Shown here in pieces: positions 37,828 to 50,131 of a DNA stretch of 64,000 nucleotides. The notes beneath the pieces are model-generated. The model had not been told where the DNA came from. It did no database searches and saw nothing but the letters and a program-made list of their open reading frames with translations. This DNA comes from Nitrosomonas sp. (lineage in GTDB: Bacteria > Pseudomonadota > Gammaproteobacteria > Burkholderiales > Nitrosomonadaceae), in NCBI GenBank assembly GCA_031316255.1, contig JALDQW010000001.1, forward strand, positions 62,001 through 126,000. The letters are read 5' to 3'. The translations under genes were made by a program, and so were the position numbers. Position 1 is the first letter of the stretch, and each line of letters opens with the position of its first letter.

Positions 37828-39390
37828 TTACAAACTCATTGCCATCAGAATCTGTGCTTTAAGTGATTTAATCAGTTTCATTTCATTGGCGGTAATGCCT
37901 TCACTCGCGATTGCACTCCGGTCCGCATAAATCAATCCGATTGGCTTATCTTGTATCACCAATGGCAAGATCATGAAACTCAAGGTATCAGGTAATAATT
38001 GTTTATGCCAACATGGTAATGCGTTGCTTATTTTAGTATCGGTCGTATCCGATATTGCCAAATCCACATTCCGTTTTATTGCCATACTGAATATATCAGA
38101 TGAAGCTGTATCCGCAAAAACAAAACTTTTCTGCAATCCGTTTCGGTTTTGGCCGACAAAATTTCTAGCCCTGAATTGATTCGTACGAACATCCTTCAAA
38201 CAAACGGTCACGAATCGGAAACCCAAACTGCGATATAACGTTTCCAAAACAAGCACCAATAAAGAATTGATATCTGAACGACCGGAAGCAAGCATTTCAG
38301 AGACTTCCTGAATCCCTGTCAACAACCGGTCAGTCGAATTATACGGCTTGCCGCTGGCATAACAGTCTTCTGTCTGATCAAAACATGCATTCACATCGCT
38401 CAATTCATCAGTCAAACAGTCTACAAAATCGCCAGCAGTTTGATTCTGACCGGCTTGATTATTCTCGCTATCAGTTATTTTTTCAGCATATCGGCATATA
38501 CTCTGAATTTGTTCGGAAGAATCCCTGATCAGCGCATTTAACTTTTGTTTGTCCAGATCCAATGCGTCACCAAAGCGATTCAACAAGTCATCAACTAATG
38601 GTATTTCGTTTCCTTCTCTCAATGTCATCAAAGCAGCATTATTACTGAACTCTGCAACCTGTTGCATCCATTCGCTACGATTCTTGGGGGATCGCAGAAC
38701 TTTGCCAGGCATAATTTTCATTGCCAGTATAATCGATTCAGGAATATGCCATGCCTTCAAAGCAAACTCTGTCAACCAGTTAAAAGTGCAGCCAAGTTGC
38801 TCCAGAGACGCACGTCCTTCTGAATAACCTTTTTCCCTGGCAAGCGACATCGTTTCCCAATACAATTGATCATTATGAGCGGCAAGAATAAGCCTGCCCA
38901 TATTTTTAAACAATGCCGCGATTGCAACTTCTTCGGCGTTAGGAAATGCACTGCGTTTTGCCAGATTGCGACCGATCAGACTTGCCGACAATGCGAGCAT
39001 CAGTTCCGCACGTACTGCTCTGGCATTTTTGCCCGGCATACCGTCAACGAGTATCATCGCCAACGCGCATGTTTTAATGGTGTCCAATCCCAACAACTGG
39101 ACCGCTTTGGAAATACTGGTCACCATTGGAGAAGTTGAACGGTAAGAAAGTGAATTGGACAAACGCAGAATTTTCAATGAAAGTGACGGATCCGACAAGA
39201 TAAAATTGGTTAGTTGTTCCAGTGACTTATCCTCTGAAGACGTCAACTGGATCACCTTTGATATGGAACTGCCAAGCGCTGGGAAGTCTGGATTATTCTG
39301 TATCATGTCAATCAGCTTATCTTTAATTGACAGGGTTTCATTTTCATCGGGTGATTCCATCGTAGCGTTATTTATATTATTCATTGACAT
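37828..39390 (-). CDS. HDOD domain protein with C-terminal GAF domain
   Basis: A 520-residue protein. The N-terminal HDOD domain (about residues 25-230) has FPALGSSISKVIQLTSSED, LSDPSLSLKILRLSNSLSYR and AIAALFKNMGRLILAAH; HDOD is an inactive relative of HD phosphohydrolases used in signalling. The C-terminal part (about 360-520) reads as GAF-like, with LYRSLGFRFVTVCLKD and SFMILPLVIQDKPIGLIYAD. Likely a cytoplasmic signalling protein; ligand and partner are unknown. It converges with the Lon-type gene. Confidence 0.85.
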   Translation of the reverse strand: MSMNNINNATMESPDENETLSIKDKLIDMIQNNPDFPALGSSISKVIQLTSSEDKSLEQLTNFILSDPSLSLKILRLSNSLSYRSTSPMVTSISKAVQLLGLDTIKTCALAMILVDGMPGKNARAVRAELMLALSASLIGRNLAKRSAFPNAEEVAIAALFKNMGRLILAAHNDQLYWETMSLAREKGYSEGRASLEQLGCTFNWLTEFALKAWHIPESIILAMKIMPGKVLRSPKNRSEWMQQVAEFSNNAALMTLREGNEIPLVDDLLNRFGDALDLDKQKLNALIRDSSEQIQSICRYAEKITDSENNQAGQNQTAGDFVDCLTDELSDVNACFDQTEDCYASGKPYNSTDRLLTGIQEVSEMLASGRSDINSLLVLVLETLYRSLGFRFVTVCLKDVRTNQFRARNFVGQNRNGLQKSFVFADTASSDIFSMAIKRNVDLAISDTTDTKISNALPCWHKQLLPDTLSFMILPLVIQDKPIGLIYADRSAIASEGITANEMKLIKSLKAQILMAMSL

Positions 39391-39785
39391 AGATTTAATT
39401 AAAAAAATGCAGTCTTCTTAAGAATATCCCTAGAAATTCAATTTTGTGAAAACACATAGTTACACACAAAAATCTTTCCTTACATATCAATCATATACTT
39501 CTTGTTCCCGCCTCACCTTGTTTAAGACGCTGAATTTTTGAAGATACACTTAATAACAGACCGCCACCGGACAAATTCTGAAGCCAGTATTAATTATTTA
39601 CGGCTAAATAAGAAATAATTTAGTAAAACAAGCTATAAACAAAAATTTTCTCTCATATGTATTTGGGATATACGGTTAGGTCGCAAGAAAACAACATCAG
39701 AGCAACAACAAAATTAGCCTATAATAGTAAACCTTGAGTGCGTTGCAATTATTAATGCAATGCGCTGCGTACAGTATTTCAAAAT
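39391..39785. other. Intergenic region upstream of mfd
   Basis: No gene is seen. The left part holds a decayed MITE copy (39421-39550); the right part is AT-rich and should carry the divergent promoters of mfd and the HDOD gene. Confidence 0.5.
39421..39550 (+). repeat. Decayed copy of the 151-bp MITE
   Basis: The core ccttacatatcaatcata (39479-39496) is identical to the intact MITE at 55516-55666. The stretches ttgttt-aagacgctgaattttt and the ends (tccctagaaat, gaatttttgaagatacac) are related with substitutions. About 20 central bases are missing compared with the intact copy. The termini are too degraded to define a target duplication. Confidence 0.6.
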
Positions 39786-43258
<3,473 letters not shown>

Positions 43259-43262
<4 letters not shown>

Positions 43263-44131
43263 AAAACAAACTGCGCACATTGATCGAACAACCTGGTATT
43301 CATGCGGCACCAGCCGTTTACGATTGTATCGGCGCCATGGCCGCCGAACAGGCGGGATTTGACTATATCTTTTCCAGCGGATTTGGGATTGCCGCATCGC
43401 TCTTGGGTAAGCCGGATTTTGGCTATTTAACCGCCAGTGAAATGATCGACTCAACCAAACGTATCGCGCACAGCGTGTCCATTCCGTTGATCGCCGACAT
43501 GGACACAGGTTACGGCAACCCATTGAATGTCATCCGCACCGTTGAAGAAATCGTACAGACCGATGTCGCCGGAATTATTCTGGAAGATCAGATGTGGCCC
43601 AAGAAATGCGGTCATTTCGAAGGTAAGCAGATTATCCCGGCTGCCGAACAGGTGGAAAAAACAAAAGCAGCAGTTTACGCCCGCGGCGATTCCGGGCTTG
43701 TCATTGTCCGACGAACGGACGCCCGCGCGACAGAAGGACTCAACGGCGCGATGAAGCGTGGCGAACGTTATCTCGCGGCAGGCGCGGATGTACTGTTTAT
43801 CGAAGCACCGCAATCGCGGGAAGAATTAGCCGACATTGCATGTCATTTCCAGGGCGTTCCTCTATTCGCCAATATCATCGAAGGCGGCAAAACGCCGAAT
43901 TTGTCACTCGATGAACTGGAAGACATGGGTTACAAATTCGTGGCCTATGCCCTGTCCGGCCTGTTCTCTGCTACGCAGGCTTTTATCGACTGCTTTGGCG
44001 CGTTAAAAAGAGACAGCGGCACACAGCATATCAATCAGCGATTGTCATTCGAAACTTTCAAGACCATTATTCAGATGAACGACCATATTGCGCTGGAAAA
44101 GCGGTTCGGGATTTTAAAGGAGACAGATTAG
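43259..44131 (+). CDS. Isocitrate lyase/PEP mutase family enzyme
   Basis: A 290-residue alpha/beta-barrel enzyme starting with GTG that overlaps the mfd stop (GTGA). PLIADMDTGYGNPLNVIRTVEEI has the Mg2+-binding Asp residues, DVAGIILEDQMWPKKCGHFEGK contains the KKCGH catalytic loop of isocitrate and 2-methylisocitrate lyases, and VIVRRTDARATEGLNGA follows. 2-methylisocitrate lyase, oxaloacetate decarboxylase or another C-C lyase are all possible; no prp genes are adjacent. An IS element begins about 24 bases after its stop. Confidence 0.87.
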
Positions 44132-44154
44132 ATATGGCCACACCCACGAATACT

Positions 44155-45683
44155 TAGTCGGCCCTTAAAATATCCTCAAGTGCATGATATTAATAGCGAT
44201 TATTAGGGTTTTTGCTGTTCAAAACGACCAGAAAATGCTAAAATAAGCACTTGTTTCTGGTCGAAATGGTGATTTATAGATGCTCACACCCAGCAAAACT
44301 TTTCATCAACCCAGTTTGTTTGAAACTGACCTGTTATTACAACTTGATCCTTCCGATCCGTTGCTCAAACTATCAACCGTTATCCCCTGGCACGTGTTTG
44401 ACGAAGCGTTTAGCGTTCATTACACCGAAGGCATCGGCGCGCCCAGCAAACCCATTCGCCTGATGGTAGGATTGTTGATCCTGAAGCAACTGGAGAACTT
44501 GAGCGATGAAGCGGTAGTATTGCAGTGGAAGCGCAATCCGTACTACCAGGCTTTTTGCGGCATGAAAGAATTCCAACGCAGATTGCCTTGCCACAGCACG
44601 GAGCTGGTTCATTTTCGCAAGCGGATTGGCGCTGAAGGTGTTGAACGGATATTCCGGATGAGCGTTGGTTTGCATGGCAAAGCGGCGCAGGAAGATGCGG
44701 TTCATATTGACACCACAGTACAGGAAAAGAACATCACCTATCCGACAGACAGCAAGCTTGCAATCAAAATCATCAATCGCTTGAACAAGCTTGCCAAAGC
44801 GCATGGCATTCCCCAGCGGCGCACCTTCGTCAAGGAAGTCAAATCCCTGCGCCTGGATATTCGGCATTTTCGCCATGCCAAGAAAAGAGCCAAGGCCAAG
44901 CGTGCGCTGAAACGGTTGCGAACCATTGCGGGCATTTTGATACGGGAGCTCAGAAGGAAGCTGCCGCAGTACTGCTTGTTTGAACGCTACCAACAGGATT
45001 TTCTGCTGTATGAGCGTATTTTGAAACAGCAACCCAAAGACACAAACAAAATCTATTCCCTGCATGAACCACAGGTCTACTGTGTTGCCAAAGGAAAAGA
45101 CCATAAACAATACGAATATGGCAGCAAGGCATCAATCGCCTGTACGGCGCGAAACAATATCATCGTCGGCGTGGTCAACCATGAACAAAACCTGCATGAC
45201 AGCCATACGTTGCCGGAAATACTTCAGCATGTTGAAACATCGCGTGGCAAAGCGGCCAGCCAAGCGGTATGTGATCGCGGTTATTGCGGCAAAAGTGAAG
45301 TCAATGGAACAACAATCATTCTACCGGGAAAAGCACTCAAACGAGACAGTCGCTACCAGAGAGACAAGAAGCGTAAACAATGCAGAAGGCGTGCAGCGAT
45401 TGAGTCCATTATTGGCCACTTGAAATCGGACTATCGAATGGCAAGAAACTATTTGAAAGGCGCCATCGGTGATCAGATCAACCTGCTGATGGCTGCTTGC
45501 ACCTGGAATCTGAAACAATGGCTGTTGGCCATTTTTTGGCTGTTTTTTGCAGCAAAACATAAGGCAAAAATAAGCATTGCCGCTGGAAATTTCTGAAAAA
45601 AAGGTGTACAGGCAAGATAAACAACTCCTGACTGAATTTTTGTGTAGATAATTTTTCAAAATATCCTTTTTCAGGGTCGACTA
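44155..45683 (+). mobile_element. IS5-superfamily insertion sequence (COG3039-type transposase)
   Basis: The ends carry an imperfect inverted repeat, TAGTCGgCCCTtAAAA from 44155 and its reverse complement TAGTCGaCCCTgAAAA ending at 45683. One intact transposase gene lies between them. The exact outer limits and target duplication are not certain by eye. It lies just downstream of the PEP mutase family gene and starts the second mobile-element region. Confidence 0.75.
44280..45596 (+). CDS. IS5-superfamily transposase
   Basis: A 438-residue DDE transposase beginning MLTPSKTFHQPSLFETDLL, with GIGAPSKPIRLMVGLLILKQLENLSDE in the N-terminal DUF772-type domain. The catalytic parts are DAVHIDTTVQEKNITYPTD (first Asp), VCDRGYCGK (second Asp) and RRAAIESIIGHLKSDYRM (Glu). 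A basic insert (about 170-225) separates the first two. This is the COG3039 type placed in IS5-related groups; assignment to a named ISfinder subgroup would need a search. The gene is complete, so the element may be active. Confidence 0.92.
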   Translation: MLTPSKTFHQPSLFETDLLLQLDPSDPLLKLSTVIPWHVFDEAFSVHYTEGIGAPSKPIRLMVGLLILKQLENLSDEAVVLQWKRNPYYQAFCGMKEFQRRLPCHSTELVHFRKRIGAEGVERIFRMSVGLHGKAAQEDAVHIDTTVQEKNITYPTDSKLAIKIINRLNKLAKAHGIPQRRTFVKEVKSLRLDIRHFRHAKKRAKAKRALKRLRTIAGILIRELRRKLPQYCLFERYQQDFLLYERILKQQPKDTNKIYSLHEPQVYCVAKGKDHKQYEYGSKASIACTARNNIIVGVVNHEQNLHDSHTLPEILQHVETSRGKAASQAVCDRGYCGKSEVNGTTIILPGKALKRDSRYQRDKKRKQCRRRAAIESIIGHLKSDYRMARNYLKGAIGDQINLLMAACTWNLKQWLLAIFWLFFAAKHKAKISIAAGNF

Positions 45684-45772
45684 CTTATTCGGAAACATAA
45701 TTCAAAAATGCGTCACCAGTATTTACGGAACTTTAATTTCCCCCAGTTCATCTCTTTTACAACAGTGTGTTG

Positions 45773-45868
45773 ATGAAGAAAACGATTACACTGCTAGCAG
45801 CAGGATTGATTGCATATTTGGAGTTTACTCAGAAATTCATCAAAGCCACCTGTCCAGGCAGACAATAA
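45773..45868 (+). pseudogene. Truncated gene start with signal-peptide sequence
   Basis: ATG at 45773 starts MKKTITLLAAGLIA, a typical signal-peptide N-terminus, but the frame then runs into unrelated residues and stops at 45866-45868. The break at about 45815 coincides with the edge of the older IS5-like remnant on the other strand. It looks like the first 14 codons of a secreted protein whose remainder was displaced by mobile DNA. The original protein cannot be identified. Confidence 0.35.
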
Positions 45869-46174
45869 TTTCGTCTTGAGATAAACTGAGGACGGCATGC
45901 CGGTTCAATTTTCCTGAGGATGGAGAAATTTGTCACCCGGCACATCATTTTAGGGGCAGATTTCTTGAGTCGAAGAAAAACCTGCATCAGTACCAGCAGG
46001 TTCATGACCAGAAAGATGGCATTTATCCAGGCAACCGACATATCGGCACGTCTGGCCCGGATATTGTTGAGGCGGTAGCCGTATTTGCCTTGTCCGAACT
46101 TGCCCTCAATCGGAATTCTCTCCCGATATTCCTGTCGTCGTTGCGCTTTGAGTGTATGCGTCCGGCACGGCCAT

Positions 46175-47755
46175 CTAGAATTTTTCTCGTTTTAATGCCT
46201 CGATAAATTCCGGCGCGAGTGGCAACAACTCATCGATACGGCTATTAGGCCAGGCTGGAAGTTTGTCGAGTGTTTCTTTGAGCCATGCGGCTGGGTTGAG
46301 GCCGTTGAGTTGTGCGGTGCCAAGCAGGGTTTGAATAGTGGCAGCGCGTTGACCGGCACGTTCAGAACCGACAAAGAGCCAGTTTTTCTTGCCGACAGCT
46401 ATGGGACGAATGACATTTTCCGCCGGGTTGTTGTCGATCGGTAGGTGGCCGGTGTGTACGTAGCGTACTAGAGTAGGCCAGCGTTTGAGTGTGTAGTCGA
46501 GTGCTTTGGCGGATGCGCCGCCGTTGGCAGTTTGCATTCGAGTTTGCATCAGCCAGTCGTACAAGGCATCGAGTGCCGGCAGACTTTTCTGTTTTCTCAG
46601 CTGTTGACGCGCTTCGATGGTCAGCTGTTTGCCTTCGGCCTCGATTGCGTACAGTTCGCCGATACGCTGCAATGCTTCAAATGCCATCGGACTGTCATTG
46701 GCCTGATGCAGGTCGAAGAATTTGCGCCTGGCGTGTGCCCAGCATGCCAGTTCAATGCAAGGCGACTCTTCTCGAGAGAACAAGGCTTTGTACCCGCCAT
46801 AGTCGTCGACCAGCAAATGACCTTGCCAGTTTTGCAGAAAGTCTTGCGTATGCCGGCCACTGCGACTTATTTGATAATCAAAGACAACAATGCGCGGCCC
46901 GGGATCGAGGTCATTGCTGCGGTAGACCCACAGGTAGGCTTTGCGGGTTTTACCGTTGCCGGGTTCCAGTTGCGCAACCGGTGTCTCATCGGCGTGAAGG
47001 GTGTTTCCTTGCAAAAGATGCCATTTCAGTTGGTCTGCCAAGGGTTGCAGCGCAACACCGGTACGGCCGACCCATTCGGCCAATGTGGAACGCGAAAGTA
47101 TAACTTGTTCACGTGCAGCCATCTGTTCCAGGCGATAGAGCGGCAGGTGATTAAGGTATTTGTTGCTGATCACCCAGGCCAATAACCCCGGTGACGCTAT
47201 GCCGCCGTCAATGACTGCCGGTGGCACCGGTTCTGCGGTGACGGTTTCGCAGGCCTTACATGCATATTGCGGACGAATGTGACGATGGACAAAGAATTTG
47301 GCCGGTTCTACGTCGAGTTGTTCGGTGACGTCTTCACCGATTTTGAGCAGCGTGTTGCCGCACTGTCCGCATTGGCAGGATTCCGGTTCATGGCGGTGTT
47401 CGATGCGTGGCAGATGATCAGGCAACGGTTGGCGGCCTGCACGGGAACGCGGCGGTTTTGCCGGTGTTGTTTTTACAGCCGGTTCAATCTGCTCGATTTC
47501 GGTATCAACGGCTGCAATATCAGCCAGCACCGATTCTTCAAATAAACTGAGCTGCACCACTGACAACGATTCATTCTTCTTGCCGAAACGGATGCGGCGC
47601 AAATGCGCCAGCTCCATGGTCAATGCCTCGATCTTGCATGCCTGTGCACGAATCTCTTGTTGCGCCTGATCAAGTAATGCTTGAACAATACCGGTGACCT
47701 GTTGTTTGGTATCCGCATCAAGGTTTAATTGATCAAGCTGCGCCAGTGATTTCAT
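46175..47755 (-). CDS. tnpC: IS66 transposase TnpC
   Basis: A 526-residue DDE transposase. The N-terminal coiled coil (residues 1-55) is followed by a zinc-finger-like segment with HRHEPESCQCGQCG and QYACKACE. The catalytic domain has LHADETPVAQLEPG (Asp), LVDDYGGYKALF (Asp) and LPIDNNPAENVIRPIAVGKKN (Glu). The C-terminus has TLLGTAQLNGLNPAAWL. It is the last gene of the element; its stop is inside the terminal repeat. The first 60 residues are nearly identical to the fragment at 7848. Confidence 0.95.
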   Translation of the reverse strand: MKSLAQLDQLNLDADTKQQVTGIVQALLDQAQQEIRAQACKIEALTMELAHLRRIRFGKKNESLSVVQLSLFEESVLADIAAVDTEIEQIEPAVKTTPAKPPRSRAGRQPLPDHLPRIEHRHEPESCQCGQCGNTLLKIGEDVTEQLDVEPAKFFVHRHIRPQYACKACETVTAEPVPPAVIDGGIASPGLLAWVISNKYLNHLPLYRLEQMAAREQVILSRSTLAEWVGRTGVALQPLADQLKWHLLQGNTLHADETPVAQLEPGNGKTRKAYLWVYRSNDLDPGPRIVVFDYQISRSGRHTQDFLQNWQGHLLVDDYGGYKALFSREESPCIELACWAHARRKFFDLHQANDSPMAFEALQRIGELYAIEAEGKQLTIEARQQLRKQKSLPALDALYDWLMQTRMQTANGGASAKALDYTLKRWPTLVRYVHTGHLPIDNNPAENVIRPIAVGKKNWLFVGSERAGQRAATIQTLLGTAQLNGLNPAAWLKETLDKLPAWPNSRIDELLPLAPEFIEALKREKF

Positions 47756-47817
47756 GGCTGTTATTATACCAAAAAACCAGCCTAACTTGCTGTAAATATT
47801 GAATTATCAGACTGATT

Positions 47818-48168
47818 TTATGCGCGCAAATGAGCAGGTGGCAATGCCGATAAACGCTGCCAGTCCACACCTGCTGTCAGCCATTGCCACTGTGATTGAC
47901 TCAATTCAAAACAACGATCTCCCAGCTTCGGCCACACAAACCAGCCCTGATGCAAACGGCGCTGACATAACCAAACGCCAGTGCCATCCCACAACAACAC
48001 CTTCATCCGGTTGCGTGCGCGGTTGCAAAATACAAAAGCTGAACCCGCACAGGGTGAATGCCCCAATGCCTGTTGGACAATAAGCGACAATCCGTCAATA
48101 CCCCGGCGCATATCCACAGGCTCCACAACCATCCAGATTTGTCCAGAATGCGCAATCAATCCAGACAT
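47818..48168 (-). CDS. tnpB: IS66 accessory protein TnpB
   Basis: A 116-residue IS66 Orf2 protein. MVVEPVDMRRGIDGLSLIV, FVFCNRARNRMKVLLWDGTG and WLCQRRLHQGWFVWP are the standard IS66 TnpB patterns. It is needed for transposition together with TnpA and TnpC; its biochemical role is not well defined. It overlaps tnpA by 13 bases and lies 62 bases ahead of tnpC. Confidence 0.95.
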   Translation of the reverse strand: MSGLIAHSGQIWMVVEPVDMRRGIDGLSLIVQQALGHSPCAGSAFVFCNRARNRMKVLLWDGTGVWLCQRRLHQGWFVWPKLGDRCFELSQSQWQWLTAGVDWQRLSALPPAHLRA

Positions 48169-48452
48169 CTCAACAATTCACCGAGCCATTGTGGTGATAC
48201 ATCTGCCGGCAGTTCGAGTGTATGACCGCCTGAACAACGCAGTTTCAGATAATCCGATGGTGTTGTGGTTGTTCTGATCGTCACCGGTATCAACGAAGTT
48301 CGTTGATTGTCTTTTTGCACATCACGATAAACCCGTAGCCAATTCCCAAATGTCTTGCTGTTCAATCCATGATCACGGCAATAAGCCACTTGCGACAAAC
48401 CGCTCGCCTGCCACGCTTTGATATGACGTATCTGTTGTTCTTGGGTTGTCAT
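48156..48452 (-). CDS. tnpA: IS66 accessory protein TnpA
   Basis: A 98-residue protein with the helix-turn-helix HIKAWQASGLSQVAYCRDHGLNSKTFGNWL typical of IS66 Orf1, followed by a short beta-rich C-terminus (LELPADVSPQWLGELL). It probably binds the element ends. It is the first gene of the IS66 operon. Its start lies about 75 bases inside the right end. Confidence 0.93.
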   Translation of the reverse strand: MTTQEQQIRHIKAWQASGLSQVAYCRDHGLNSKTFGNWLRVYRDVQKDNQRTSLIPVTIRTTTTPSDYLKLRCSGGHTLELPADVSPQWLGELLRCLD

Positions 48453-48894
48453 TGGTTATCCTCCAATAAATATTTGAAGTTAACCAGAATGAGATCTGCT
48501 TTCTAGATGGTAGGGCTAAACGCTTACCTTTGAGTCATTTCAGCTCACTCTGGTTTTCGGTGGTAGCTTTGGGTGGACGTCCCAGCGGTTTGCCTGAGAA
48601 ACGGATATTGTGTTTCTCCAGATAGCTGCGATTATCGCGCGATCCATAGAGTCTGTCGGCGATAACGACCTCGGGGTAATAGCCGTAGCGATTTTTGTAG
48701 GCTTCCACCTGTTTCTGAAGATCATGGCCTTCATGACAGGCATCCCAATGCAGTTTGTCCACATGCGCCAGTTTGTCGTCGGTCAGGCTGACGCTGATTT
48801 TTGCACCAAATTCCACCGACTTGCCAAGCTTTCCTCTGACAATGGGCCGCAAATGGGGTTGACAGGGCTGCCACATAGTCGGCATCAAATTGAA

Positions 48895-49453
48895 AATTCA
48901 ATCCGGCATTGACATGATCCTCCACCTTTTCATTGTCCGAATCCCGGTAATCTTTACCGGCGATCAGCTCCTTTATGATATCTGTCACGGCAAGCTTTAT
49001 GTCGTCTTGAGTCAGTGACTGCTTGCTTTTCACCTTTTGTTTAGCTGCAGCAAATTCACCTGCAAGCTGGACGGGAAGGCTCGATTCAATACTTTTGCGT
49101 TGCAGAATTGCAGCTGCCCCTCCTGACGCTGCAAGTTTTTTTCCAGCAGATATAAACTCACTTACATGGTCGCTTTTTCCAGTCAGATTCCGCGAGGAAT
49201 GGGTCTGGTCTAACACTTCAACATTTTCCTGCGTAACAAGCTGCGCCGCCTTCATTTCCATCAAATTGGCTTCACTTTCCAACCCATGATCATCATTCAC
49301 CTGCTGCCCTGCCATTTGCATTGTCGGTTTTACCCGCCCTTGCACCTGCTGCACCACATGTCTGGCCTCATGCGGCAGATGCTCCACTGCCACGATGAAA
49401 AACCCGCATTCAATTTCCAAGAAAACAATCGAGGTCAGATGCACAATACCCAT
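48895..49453 (-). pseudogene. Broken DUF4157 (eCIS core-domain) protein
   Basis: Minus-strand residues from about 49381 downward read [21 protein letters not shown] and [18 protein letters not shown]. This is the HExxH-VVQQ-x-GRVKPT pattern of the DUF4157 domain, frequent in cargo proteins of extracellular contractile injection systems and in polymorphic toxins. The usual upstream part of the domain is replaced by unrelated sequence (about 24 residues before HLPHE). Downstream, about 150 residues of helical, Ala/Lys-rich protein with no recognised domain run into the IS5-like remnant near 48895. Both ends are therefore lost. The HEARH putative zinc motif is intact. Confidence 0.65.
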
Positions 49454-49639
49454 GTCAAAACGGTTATAATCATCAATACTGCTCCAAGGATTTCTAGAGA
49501 CCTTAGTCGGCCATCATTCTCATTAATATTTCACGTCGATCTCCACACAATGTCACCTGATAAAGCGTGATCGGAAATTCTATACGGGGTGGTTTTGATA
49601 GAGTTTGTAAGGCACACTTTTTTTTCTTGATTCGCGACC

Positions 49640-49673
49640 TGGCCCCGGTTACGCTGTGGCCCCGGTTACGCTG
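49640..49673. repeat. Perfect 17-bp tandem duplication
   Basis: The unit tggccccggttacgctg occurs twice without a spacer (49640-49656, 49657-49673), at or near the break point of the IS21 fragment. Confidence 0.9.
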
Positions 49674-49674
49674 C

Positions 49675-49943
49675 GCGACAGTATCACGGTAAGGTTCAAC
49701 GCAGGAACCTGTCGTTGCAGATGACTGTTGTGTCGGTTGACTCAAGAACTGCGCCAGTACTTCATCGTCCGGTAGCTGCCGGTTCGTATCCAGCCAACCC
49801 TGTTGCAAGGCAATTTGCCGCAGCGCCTTGGCTTTGGACCGGCCTATCAGCCCAGCTCTGGCCAATGCCCGGTCGGAATCTCCGAGACGCATGCGGACTA
49901 TGATTTGACGATATTCAAACATTTCGAATCTCCTGTTGCTCAT
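49675..49943 (-). pseudogene. IstA N-terminal fragment of the second IS21 type
   Basis: From ATG 49943 the product reads MSNRRFEMFEYRQIIVRMRLG, then SDRALARAGLIGRSKAKALRQ and QQGWLDTNRQLPDDEVLAQFL. This is the helix-turn-helix N-terminus of an IS21 IstA. About 90 residues are kept; the DDE core is absent. The frame then passes through the 17-bp duplication at 49640-49673 and into foreign sequence. Confidence 0.8.
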
Positions 49944-50027
49944 GGCTATCCTTTGATAAAAAAACTAAAAGAATAACCAGCAGTGACAAAAAATCCGAAC
50001 CCTAAATCCGGTCAATACAGCCAAATC

Positions 50028-50127
50028 AAATGGCTTCATTATGGTGAAAATTAAATGGCTCTATTACAGTGAAATTTCACTGGTTCCATTATGGTGAAAT
50101 TGGACTGGCTTTATTGGGGTGAAAACT
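50028..50127. repeat. Four 25-bp-period repeats at an IS21 end
   Basis: Units start at 50028, 50053, 50078 and 50103. Each is exactly 25 bases and has the form nnnTGGyTyyATTrnrGTGAAAnnn (TGGCTTCATTATGGTGAA in unit 1). Multiple spaced repeats at the ends are transposase-binding sites in IS21 elements. The last unit runs into the terminal TGTCAG. Confidence 0.88.
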
Positions 50128-50131
50128 GACA

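Larger units (their letters stand above)
46154..48528 (-). mobile_element. Complete IS66-family element with 8-bp target duplication
   Basis: The 27-bp imperfect terminal repeats run from 46154 (GTATGCGT...CCATCTAGAA) and inward from 48528 (GTAAGCGT...CCATCTAGAA). The 8-bp direct repeat CTTTGAGT flanks them at 46146-46153 and 48529-48536. An 8-bp duplication is the IS66 rule. It contains tnpA, tnpB and tnpC in that order on the minus strand, all intact. It sits inside an older IS5-like transposase. A fragment of the same element lies at 7731-8025. Confidence 0.95.
45829..48888 (-). pseudogene. IS5-like transposase, truncated and split by IS66
   Basis: Two pieces on the minus strand belong together. 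48888-48529 encodes [39 protein letters not shown] and PLGRPPKATTENQSELK. 46153-45829 continues with LKAQRRQEYRERIPIEGKFGQG, RLNNIRARRADMSVAWINAIF and MNLLVLM. Joining them at the 8-bp duplication CTTTGAGT keeps one frame, with a single TGA at the junction (48533-48535). The N-terminal third is missing beyond 48888. This is the transposase type with the GRP-linker between DDE Asp and Glu. The remnant predates the IS66 insertion. Confidence 0.85.
49500..50131 (-). mobile_element. Truncated IS21-type element (left end and istA start)
   Basis: The outer end, read on the minus strand, starts TGTCAGTTTTCACC at 50131. Four 25-bp repeats follow (50127-50028), then an istA start at 49943. Similarity fades near 49675, beyond which the frame continues with unrelated residues to 49503. 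No istB or right end is present. It differs from the IS21 at 2428-4837 in both ends and protein, so it belongs to another IS21 subgroup. Confidence 0.75.

Noticed and set aside
44373-45110. 245-codon minus-strand frame inside the IS5-type transposase
   Set aside because: Complementary to a complete DDE transposase; no recognisable protein features.
46489-47185. Long plus-strand frames (204 and 217 codons) opposite tnpC
   Set aside because: They are shadows of the intact IS66 TnpC gene, which has all catalytic motifs.
50028-50127. CRISPR-like regular repeat
   Set aside because: Units are contiguous with no spacers, imperfect, and end in an IS21 terminus.
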